NCBI GenBank assembly: GCA_015680685.1 | Contig: MNCI01013673.1 | Span: 1 to 48,786, forward strand | DNA: 48,786 nucleotides | Direction of reading: 5' to 3' | Source: Gnetum montanum | Lineage: Eukaryota; Streptophyta; Gnetopsida; Gnetales; Gnetaceae | Shown here: positions 34,390-43,673 of the stretch, one piece after another | Layout: every line of letters begins with the position of its first letter | How positions within the stretch are numbered: the stretch's first letter is position 1 | Translations under genes and position numbers: made by a program | Notes under the pieces: generated by a model | Seen by the model: the letters and a program-made list of their open reading frames with translations, nothing else | Databases searched by the model: none | What the model was told of the DNA's origin: nothing

Positions 34390-34821
34390 TGTTACCAAAA
34401 TTATGTGTTGGGTAAAAACATTCTATTGGCAAGATAAAAAAAACTTAATAATAAGGAAATGAAACTTACAAAATGCAATGAGAAAGATATAAGGGAGATA
34501 AATATGAAAGCAACTTATCAACTTTTACAACATTTTAGATGTTTTGATAGGTCACAAGTCAGTTAAGATATTTACAAATATCATAAGTCAGTTGCTTCTA
34601 TCACAAACTTTATATTAGAGACCACATAGTCAATTCACTACCCATAACCAACAAATAGACAAATCCAAGGTTACAATAATAGAGTCAACCCATAGTTAAC
34701 TCAAACACCGTTTTAGATAAATTTTAGATATGAGACCCTTTCTGAAAAAAATCTAAAACTAAATATACAGTAAAAAGAAAAGTAAACTCCAACACAAATT
34801 TTTGTTTTCACATCTCTGATA
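34390..34821 (-). repeat. 5' LTR (minus sense) of the small Copia-like element
   Basis: Homologous to 10700-10881 plus 33272-33674; shared blocks include CAACTTAT.AACTTTT, AGTCAACCCATAGTTAACTC and TTTTAGATATG..AC..TTCT. It ends nine bases before the stop codon of reductase gene 2 and lies on the same strand as that gene. Confidence 0.65.
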
Positions 34822-34830
34822 ATTCAAAGT

Positions 34831-37800
34831 TCATAATGAGGTTGATTCCTCATTTGGACCATCGGTGAAATCCCGATGGCTCAACTGGGGCAGCTGAAGA
34901 TCGCCATGAGCAACTGCAGCTGAAATGCAATCGGCAACCATCTGGTGGAGCCCATGTTTGAATTCAAAGCCCATGTCAATGAGCTTCTGTGATGAAATCC
35001 CAACGATTTGGCCATTATCCTCCTCCTCCTTTACCCTTTACAGTCAGTCACATGTTAAAAAATCTGAAAATCTATCAAAGTAACTCAATATAGCAATTAA
35101 ATTAAATTTCTTAATTTGTCAACTAAGAAAATTGCTAATTAAAGTTACGATGGAGGGATATAATTTTATCATATAATTTTGCATCCTGATAATGAAAATT
35201 GGGCAGGTACATACTGCAATTTCAAAGGTAACTCTGGGAAGCTCTGAGCCAAGTAATCTGATAACTGCCAAAGAGAGACAGCCGCGGAAGAGCAAATGTG
35301 ACGGCCTTTGGCAGTGGGATGTTCCATGACAAATATGTGTGCGTTGCATACGTCCTCTACATGAACACACGGAATTGATCCAATAGTCCGTCTAAGAACC
35401 TTCAACACGTCAAGCTGCTTTTCATCCCCTGCAACATCAAATTATTATTAATTCATTTCAAATTCAGCCCATTTCATTTTCAGTTGGGTAGAAGCTAAGA
35501 CTTTCAAAAAATGATATATGGAGTTAATCGTTGATCTTAATACGGGTAACCTCATTGTTGGGCTAAATCATAAATGTATCATGATGATGAATGTTTGATT
35601 TCAATCGGATAAAGTCACCATGAAGATGAATGGTTGAATATAAGATTTTTGAATTCTTACCTGTGAAGAAGCCCACGAGTAATTTACATGACGTAGGCAG
35701 CTCCGATGTCATGAAAGGTCCAGCTACCAGGGAGGGCAAGATGGTGGCCACTTCAATGTCATTTTTGTGCTCCTCCGCAAATTTCAGAGCTTCTTGCTCT
35801 GCAACGACTTTTGAGATGAAATAAAACTGCAATGACATTTAGATAGCTTTGTAACTGTTAATGAAAAAATTTGAACCATTTTCATTGGAGTACTTATGAT
35901 CCCCTTTGGCATAAAACACGCGCCCAACGATTTTTATGCTTAAATCTGAACCTAAAATGTGTAATAGTGACCTGAAATTGTTCAAGGTCAAAACAGGAAG
36001 TTAAAGAATTATTCAAAATATCAGCAATAATTCTCATTTGTTTCAAATAGACTTTGAAGCAGAATATCATGAGATAAAAGCTTGCTCAGAGAAAGATCCT
36101 TAGGAGTCTTTTTTTAAAAAAAACATTTCAAAACATTTCTATAAATTTATCCTGAACTGTAATCTGCTATGCAATTTATATAAAAGACGAACAAATTAAA
36201 AGGATGGGGCTAGTGATATGGATGGTGGTGGTGGTAAGCATGAGATTTGATGCTTTTCTATGAAACAAGAACCGCTGAAGTCCCGGCTTCGTTTATAGTG
36301 GGGAGGTTTGACAGGATTTAGGCATTTAGCCCAATCAGATAGTACATGTTTCATCGCTTTGAGAAGGATGGTACATGTTTCGCACTATCCATTACAGAAA
36401 TGAAACTCGGTTTCAAAACGCCTTTGAATTAAAATATACACCGAAGGTTTACAATGAGGTATTAGGTTAGTAGTAAGAATTTTAGCTCAGAAAATCCACG
36501 TGGGTTGCATTAAGTTATTTAAAAAAATGTTTTGTCAAAAGAAATTCTGAAACACATGAAAATAGATGAAAAAGATTTTAAAATTCAGTTTTAGTTATAA
36601 ACATGTTTCCAATACAAAATAAAGTTTTATGTGCTAAATTTAAATTTTTTAAAATGCTTATCTCAAACACTACTAGTTATATGATATTTATACCCATTTT
36701 CAATATTTGAAGTTGAACACTTTGTATATATTTCTTTCTTTAACTTAAAACTCATTTCATCCCTCTTTTTTCGTTATAGTTACATTGCACTATGTCATCT
36801 TTCTGGTAACCATGTATAGGTTGGGAAAGGAAAAATTGGGTACACCTTGCAGCCAAAGTCAAAATCATTAACATGGAGCTTGGAAGATAAACTACTCATA
36901 GGTTAGTCATAAGGTCATATCCATGAGTAGGTTCAATCATAGTGAATTAATTTACTAAAATAGTGCAAAATATATGATTGAAATTTGGTTTTATGAAATA
37001 AGTTCTTAATCTCCTTTGTTTCTTATGCCCTTAACAAAGAAATTTAAAATCAACTATAGTTATGTTTTGTATTTTATAGCTAAAATCTCATTTAGATTTT
37101 GTAGTTCAATTAATAAACTTTGTTTAAATTCACATTGATTCAAGACATAGTAGGGGATGGGTTAACCACTTGAGAGGAGAGTGCACTTGCAAGGTACGTG
37201 GATTAGGAGCTCTTGATGATAAAAAAAATCTATTTTTAAAATTGTCCTTTTGACTGAACATCTTAGACACAAACATATCTTTGTTACAAAAAGTAAATGG
37301 ACAGTCTCTTCAACAGATCTTTGATATTTACATGGAACAAAATCTTCATTTTCAATTTTAAATGTAACCTAACATAGTATTACAAACTAGGTTCCATATC
37401 TAATCAGGCTTTAATATCAGTGCCGCTACTTGGATCATAATAATTAAGGGAGGATTATTTTTGCTACTTACTTGGATGGCTTCCTGGCATTTCTTTAAGT
37501 ACTCAATAGGGGTCCATATGCTTTCATCTATGCAGCTTGTTATGAACTCCCCCTCATCACTCAGAGGAAACACAGCAGCCACTGAGGAAGTCACAACCAC
37601 TCTTTTCACTGTTTTTGATTGGATACATGACTTGAGCACATTCAACATACCCTTCACAGCCGGCACCACCAATTCTTCCTGATCCATTACCATGAATCAA
37701 AGTCACAGTTAAGTAGGATGTCATATTGTCATGAAATATCACTCGAATGTTTTTTTAAGAAAATGAGGAATTGGGTCCCGGGTGTAAGGCTCCACTTTCC

Positions 37801-38301
37801 ACAAGTAGAGTGATTTTAAAATCTTATCACCTACAGGACCTCTAAAAACCAGGATTTCGTTTTCCCAAAAATATTTATGTGAATGTTCGTACCTCTGAGT
37901 TTCCAAAAAGCTCCACAGGGCTGGCCACATGATACACTCCGTGGCATCCCTCCACAGCCTTATCAAAGGAGTTGTCTTCAAGAAGATCTGCCTTGAATAA
38001 TCTAAGCCGTGCTTCTGACCCTTCCAGTGACTTCAACGGACCCGCCTTTTTTGGATTCTCTGCAAGTGACGGGATTAAACAACTACTGGTTCCCTCTAGA
38101 TTCCAAATCTATGTACATTCCGTAAGGGGGAAAACGAAAGCGAAAAAAGAGAGAGCATAATTTGGACTACATCAATATTATGGTATTACCAGGATCTCTG
38201 AGAGTGGCATGAACACTATAGCCTCTGTCGATCAGTATCTTGACCAACCATGATCCAAGATACCCTCCAGCTCCAGTGACACAGTATTTGTACTGCTTCA
38301 T
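34831..38301 (-). CDS. NADPH-dependent reductase of the DFR/ANR/CCR family (reductase gene 2), six exons
   Basis: Exons, 5' to 3' on the minus strand: 38190-38301, 37893-38059, 37472-37678, 35661-35826, 35215-35428, 34831-35035. All GT..AG; 356 codons without a stop. Exons 1, 2, 4 and 5 have exactly the lengths of gene 1 (112, 167, 166, 214). Seen: [11 protein letters not shown] Rossmann motif with LRD after beta-2; [26 protein letters not shown] (catalytic Tyr/Lys); [12 protein letters not shown] and [15 protein letters not shown], as in anthocyanidin reductase relatives. A cytosolic reductase of flavonoid or phenylpropanoid substrates is expected; the substrate is unknown. Start: ATG 38299-38301 aligns with gene 1; an in-frame ATG at 38311-38313 would add four residues. 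The C-terminus is eight residues longer than in gene 1. An LTR begins nine bases after the stop, so the 3' UTR is retroelement-derived. Intron 3 is 1645 bp. Confidence 0.92.
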
Positions 38302-38326
38302 TCCTGTATCCATGAAATTTCTGTAC

Positions 38327-38487
38327 CGCAGGATGGGCTTGAGCTAACGTTAGTGACAGAAAGTGCAATGAGCGTTATCCCAAGAGCAAGAGTACAATTT
38401 AATATGTCCCGCAGGATGGGCCTGAGTTGACCTTAGAGCCAGACAGAGCAATGAGCCTTATCCAAAGAGCAAGAGCACAATTTAACA
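38327..38487. repeat. 79-bp direct duplication upstream of reductase gene 2
   Basis: Units at 38327-38405 and 38409-38487 (CCGCAGGATGGGC.TGAG ... GAGCAAGAG.ACAATTTAA) are about 80% alike. They cover the 5' UTR or proximal promoter of gene 2, starting about 14 bp before the upstream ATG. Confidence 0.82.
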
Positions 38488-39327
38488 TCAAAACTCAATT
38501 CTACACAACTGGAACACGTGAGTCCTAAACTTACAGCATTTTCATGACCCGCAACTTGGGTCATGGCAGCATCTATAGCTATCAAGATGCCCAATCTACT
38601 TTCGTCAGTACCGTGTATCATGATGCATTAGCATGGCACATAATTTTTCTCTTGGGGGTAGGAGGCATGCGACACAATAGATGAAGACAACATTATATAT
38701 GATGAATGGAATAGATATGTGAATCCCTTGTCTGAAAGTAACTGCCTGTGCAATAACGTTGTTTCTGAAAGGTTGCGTAGCACCATCTGATTTGCTAAAA
38801 CTCATTCGGACATTGGGATAGAAATCAAGCAGAGTACACTTACTCACAAATCTTGAAATACAGGTCAATAAAAAACTTGTTGAACTCTTGTAAGTTAGTC
38901 ATATAACCTGTATACGTTGCAACGATGAAAGCATTATAACTTAGTCACTCCCTTGCTTTACTCACTTAGATACCATAGGAACTACCTTAGGAAAACATAC
39001 ATTGCTAGTGTATCAAAAGTTGTTTCCATGTATAATAGAGGCTAGAGGAGTGTAGAGGTCTTTACAGGTTCTATGCTATCTTGATGATCACCCAAAGGAT
39101 TACATGGCCCTCGTTCCTTTTGAACTATCACAAGTATATGTAAGCTTGTTGGGGAGGCTTTGCCTCCTTGGCTCAGGCCACTACCCTTCTTTGTGGAGTG
39201 AGGCTTAGAGTTAAATGCATTAGAGTAAGAGCACATCTTACCTTGCTTAAGGAATGATGTCTCTAGGTGGATGCTAGTACTCTTGAGTATGTTGCATAGG
39301 TTTGATTGCTTATATGATTAAAGAAGT
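38488..39327. other. Upstream flank of reductase gene 2
   Basis: No gene recognised. The longest minus frame (38605-38868) has no known motif. No certain TATA box was identified. Confidence 0.4.
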
Positions 39328-39952
39328 CGACTAACATGTGGCATATGAAATGTATACTTTTGTTGTGCTTGTAGGTTCTTGCGAATCTTAAGGTGTAGTC
39401 TACCTTAAGTTTGCTCTAGAACATTTTGCTATTTTGGGACTTTTTGGTAGTGTTGAGAAATGCTTTCCAAAAGTAGTATCATTACACTTAGTATTGGAGT
39501 TAAGGTTTTGGTTCAAGTAAAAGACACATTCAAACAGTATTTTGCAAAGAAGTTACAAGTGATAGATGATATGCCTAAAGACAAAGTGTATAGATCCTAA
39601 ACTTGTTCTAATGGAGGGTCCAATTTTGAGAACGATTGTTATAAGCAATGCAATCATGTGTCATCTACTTGGAATAAAAATAATCTAATGATTTACATGT
39701 TGGTTAGTTTGAAGGAACTTCCTTTCTTGTTGAGGTGAGCTCTCGCGTAAATCACAAATGTGCTCTAGCTCAAAATTTTGTACTAAAGAATCATGGACTA
39801 ATGTGTGACATGTGAGATGTATACTTATGTTGTATTTGCAGGTTCTTGAGGATGTTAAGGTGTAGTCCACCTTGAATTCACTCTTGAACACTTGGCTACT
39901 TTGGAACTCTTGGGGTGGTGCTTTCCTAGAGTAGTGTTATTACAATCATTAG
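39328..39952. repeat. Pair of direct repeats of about 160 bp, 465 bp apart
   Basis: 39328-39490 and 39793-39952 share GAC/TAATGTGTGACATGTGAGATG-like sequence, GTAGGTTCTTG.G.AT.TTAAGGTGTAGTC.ACCTT and the TAGTGTTA..ACA tail (about 70% alike). They may be LTRs of a very short element or an old duplication. The 300 bp between them holds no recognised gene. Confidence 0.55.
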
Positions 39953-40199
39953 TTGAATCCTCTAGAGGCATCATTGCATGTTGGTGGTTGGTGTTGCACT
40001 CACATGAGTGCATATAATGTCTCATAGCATGTTCCATGTTTTGCACAAAGCTAAACCCTAACATAAGGTTGAACTATGAAACCCTCCCAAGCATGGTCCT
40101 ATTGAGTGGGATAAAGAGGAAAGTCATTGCCTCCTTAACTATTGCATGGAATTGACATGCTAATATGATTTTAAAAGTACAAGGAGTAAAGGATCCTTT

Positions 40200-41325
40200 G
40201 TGCCCGTATGGTCCCTAAACCATGGGGGAGACAGTAGGACATCACTAAGCCTACTAACCCTCTTGTAATCCTCCCCTCCTCAAAATGAGCAATGACCTTG
40301 AAGTAGGGCCTAGGTTGTTCACAAGGATACTACACCATGATCGAGAAAGAATTTCATCAATTCCTACGAAGTATCTTATACTACAAGAAATCAATCACAA
40401 AGAAAATTGTGTTCAATATGGTTAGATAGCTAGGGTCAAAGATCATAAACCTTAATTGTTGAACTTGACCTTCTTCCCATGAATTAGATTCCTAGTAACA
40501 CCTAACACCCAAGTTAAAAATGGTACCTTTCTAAACTTAGTATGTCCCTTTCCTATGCCTTGCCTAAAATGCAAGACCTATAGGAGAGTCCTTATGTGTT
40601 TCATTGTAGTGACATGATAGGACACGCTGACCTATAGAGTAGACAACTCAAGGCATCCCTTTAACCATTCCCTTTAAGATCTAAGGGAATCAACCTCAAC
40701 ATAGTCCCATATCTATGAGAGGATTGTGCCCTATTGCCTCTAGAGCTATTTAGAAGGCTTTAAGTGTCCTCCAACTTGAGATGAGTTTCCACAAGATTAA
40801 AACTAATAAACCTTGGAAGTCAACTAGATGTTGCACCTCCATTGGTCTTGTTGGTCATTCATCTTTATTTTTCTCAAATATGTACAACTATATAATGAGG
40901 GAAAATATCCACTCCATCATAGTAGCAGCCAATACAAGAGATCACTAACTTGCTCTCGATAGAAGACCATGACCTGATTTTTCAAGGACCTCAAGTGCTT
41001 TAATGATTTCCAACTATCATTAGAATATGGATGATGTTTTTAGTGGACCAAAAATTTCATCTTCATGTCAAGACCATGCCTTGTAGTCTTGACGTTCCAA
41101 ATGCATTCAACTTTCTTATCTTATATTGATTGAATGTAAGGCCACTCTTAGATTGAAAGACTTATATCTAGATAGGGAAAAGCTCAAGTAGGAGCTTTAA
41201 CATGCTTACATGAAACACCAAATAAACTTCAATCATATTAACTAGTAGTTGTAATTTATAAGTGAGAGGGTTAATCTTTTTAATGATCTTAAAGGGATTG
41301 TCAAATTGCTATATTAGTTTTTATG
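40200..41325 (-). pseudogene. Chromovirus-type Ty3/gypsy relic: integrase C-terminus and chromodomain-like end
   Basis: On the minus strand at about 41165-41311: FDNPFKIIKKINPLTYKLQL then VYLVFHVSMLKLLLELFPI, the GPF...YKL.LP....HPVFHVSLLK stretch that ends Ty3/gypsy integrase. About 100 bp on (40970-41108) comes ECIWNVKTTRHG, MKFLVH, a stop, then KHHPYSNDSWKSLKHLR, resembling a chromodomain (..FLV.WK..P....SWE....L). Near 40250-40330 the reading FKVIAHFEEGRI and a purine-rich GAGGAGGGGAGGATTA resemble the end of pol and polypurine tract. No LTRs were assigned. Its left neighbour 39953-40200 holds nothing I recognise. Confidence 0.58.
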
Positions 41326-41720
41326 TAGTACTAGAGTATAACATTCAATAAGTACTTAAATTTCCTTAAAGATAAACCTTAATGGAATCAAAAGAGAATC
41401 AAACATAAATAGAAAAGAAAACTTATCAAAATCTAAGTAGAAATGTTGGAAGTACAACATAAGAAATGATTTGGAATAAGACCTAAGACACTGAAACACC
41501 ACAAAAATTTTAGCAACACTTCCAGACAACTTTAGAGCCTCTGAAACAGCTTCAAGTAGCCCACCATGGAGCAAGCAAGGTCCCCTTAAGACCCACAGAT
41601 CACGATGGCAAGTCTCGGTGTCAAGAATCATCATTTTCAAGGTCAAAAAGCGCAATTTTGGCTAAGTACAATGTGCTTGTGTTGTGTTCACACTGCACAG
41701 CGTAAGGATCAGCGTCACCA

Positions 41721-41740
41721 AATTTTGGGGCCCCAAAATT
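41721..41740. repeat. Perfect 20-bp palindrome
   Basis: AATTTTGGGGCCCCAAAATT equals its own reverse complement. It lies in the presumed U3 of the Tat/Ogre-like element. Confidence 0.9.
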
Positions 41741-41911
41741 GAGTCAAAACAGGCCGAAATCAAGCACAAGGACCCCCCATGACCTTCACCAAGGTCCCCA
41801 ACAGCTCCCAGCCTCCAGAAAATCAAAATTTGGGCCTTAAATGAGGTATTTTTAGTTGATTACGTTGGGGCTACATTTTCTTACACTGCACAGCATAAGG
41901 ATCAGCGTGAC

Positions 41912-42169
41912 CACTATTCATTAGCGTAAACACTATTCATCAACGTAACCACTATTCATTAGCGTAAACACTATTCATTAGCGTAACCACTATTCATCAA
42001 CGTAAACACTATTCATCAGCATAACCACTATTCATCAGCGTAAACACTATTCATCAACGTAACCACTATTCATCAACGTAAACACTATTCATCAGCGTAA
42101 CCACTATTCATTAGCGTAACCACTATTCATCAGCATAAACACTGTTTATCAGTGTGAACACTATTCATG
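41912..42169. repeat. 19-bp minisatellite, about 13.5 units
   Basis: Unit CACTATTCATCAGCGTAAC. The last base often alternates A/C between units, hinting at a 38-bp higher-order unit. Most other variants are C/T or G/A at AGCGT/AACGT/AGCAT, as expected from methylated-C decay. Confidence 0.93.
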
Positions 42170-42586
42170 CCCTGACAAAAGCACTTCAAACGCACGCTGA
42201 AGACACATGGAAGCCCAGACAACTCACGTTGGAAGCCCTGGCCAAACAGAGATGCCTTGAACATCCTAGAGCGGTTGGTCCATGGTCAAGCAAGCAGGGG
42301 TCGAATTTCTCTTGTTGTACATTTCATTGTAAATCCACATGTGTGGGCATGTTAGGCCCTCATGTCTAAATTAAATGTACTTTCATGGGCTTGAATAACC
42401 CATAAATTATAAAATGCGAGGCACCTGGTCAAGAACGTAGCTTGCTGACACACATCCAACTCTCGCCAGCACGCATCCAACCCGAACATAACTGTCCATT
42501 GGATACATGTCACTAGATCCACTTTCCTTTCATCTCCCAGTCATTAATTCCATTCTAGAATTCTATGCCAGAGCCCGGCCCAACCC

Positions 42587-42594
42587 TATAAATA
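42587..42594 (+). promoter_or_regulatory. TATA box of the Tat/Ogre-like LTR
   Basis: CCCTATAAATACCCT in a GC-richer context, about 630 bp before the LTR end. Confidence 0.65.
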
Positions 42595-43224
42595 CCCTAT
42601 CAATTCACATAAATCGGGGTTGGCAATTGGAGACATTGACAATTCTGAGAAAGTGCAGAACCTGCAATCCTTGGGCGCTCGGCACACTTGATTGTTAGCA
42701 TCCAAGCATTTCTCACATTCATCACATCATCACGTTACATCACCCCGGGGCTAGGCGTTCGACCTGCCATCTACACGCAGCTACGCTTTGACCGGTGCAC
42801 ATCTTTTCTAAGCAATACATTATTTCTGTTTTGCCAACCAAACATTATTTCCGTTTTCTGTTTTACGCTTTATTTACATTTTTGCTTACATTTAGTTTAC
42901 GTTTAGTTTACACATTCAGTCTAGTTTACGTCTTGTTTATGCCTTATGTTTACACTTACATCTTACGTCTCACGACTCATGTTTACATTTTACGTGCATT
43001 TACACATTTTAAGACATTGTTTACGATAACTCCAGCACTAGCCGTAGCTTACGCTCAGGGAAGTCCTTGGTTGATTTGCGTGCAGACCATCCAAGGCACT
43101 CTACCTTCATTTACTTTTCCAGCTTGCCCTCGGGCAAAGGTAGGGTCAGCTGTGCCTACTCGACGATCTCTCGGTGTCTATTAGCCTTCCAGCCTTACAC
43201 CGACGATTTAGGTTAGTACAGTTT

Positions 43225-43244
43225 TTGGTGCTAGAAGGAGGGCC
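43225..43244 (+). other. Putative primer binding site
   Basis: TTGGTGCTAGAAGGAGGGCC starts four bases after the LTR end. The position and TTGG start suit a primer site; I do not assign the tRNA. Confidence 0.5.
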
Positions 43245-43322
43245 AAACTTATTTTCAATTTAATCGAAACGCTGATCACATTACCTGTTCAAATGCTGCC
43301 CAAACCAAGTGCTGAAACTACG

Positions 43323-43428
43323 TTGCTACAGTGTTCACACTACTACAGTGCTTACGCTGCTACAGTGTTCACACCGCTACAGTGTTCATGCTGCTACAGT
43401 GTTCACGCTGCTACAATATCGCTACAGT
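43323..43428. repeat. 17-19 bp minisatellite in the leader
   Basis: About six units of GCTGCTACAGTGTTCAC. It lies between the primer site and the gag start. Confidence 0.88.
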
Positions 43429-43673
43429 TTTTTTCCAACAAAAACACACAAAATGCATTCGTTTCAAAGTTGAATTCACTGTAATTTGCACCTAGATAAA
43501 TTTTTAGTGTTCACACACTAAACACTTAGACAAATTTTCAGTATTCATACGTTGCCTATTGGTCACGCTGTGGTTTGATCAGTTTGGTCACGTTGTGTTC
43601 ATGTCACACCAGTCACAGTGCAACTGCTTATAATCCAACCCCATTCATCTAGCCTAGTCTACTCACGTTCGTC

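Larger units (their letters stand above)
10700..34821 (-). mobile_element. Small Copia-like LTR element (outermost layer of the nest)
   Basis: Two direct LTR copies, 10700-10881 continued at 33272-33674 and 34390-34821, begin TGTTAC and end in TAACA or a decayed form. The candidate TSD is GTTCA (10695-10699) and ATTCA (34822-34826). The own sequence is only about 1.7 kb and the interior (33675-34389) about 0.7 kb, with no coding domain. On the minus strand the left LTR is preceded by CAAGTAGGAAATTGTTAG, very like the purine tract and LTR start of plant Copia elements; this sets the orientation. The primer site is not clear (a weak TGGT..GAGCAC about 25 bases past the LTR). It resembles a non-autonomous TRIM-like element, and the rest of the span is younger insertions. 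Confidence 0.62.
41440..43220 (+). mobile_element. 5' LTR of a Tat/Ogre-like Ty3/gypsy element (left edge uncertain)
   Basis: The right edge is supported: GGTTAGTACA (ending 43220) followed by a primer-site-like sequence. TATAAATA at 42587-42594 lies in the expected U3/R position. The left edge cannot be fixed without the 3' LTR; TGTTGGAAG at about 41443 is one candidate, next to the chromovirus relic. U3 carries a 20-bp perfect palindrome (41721-41740), two copies of CACTGCACAGC.TAAGGATC (about 41689 and 41885) and a 19-bp minisatellite. The element continues past the window end. Confidence 0.6.

Noticed and set aside
42795-43184. 129-codon plus frame as a membrane protein
   Set aside because: It is inside the LTR, between the TATA box and the primer site, in T-rich sequence with repeated TTTAC motifs; hydrophobicity comes from base composition.
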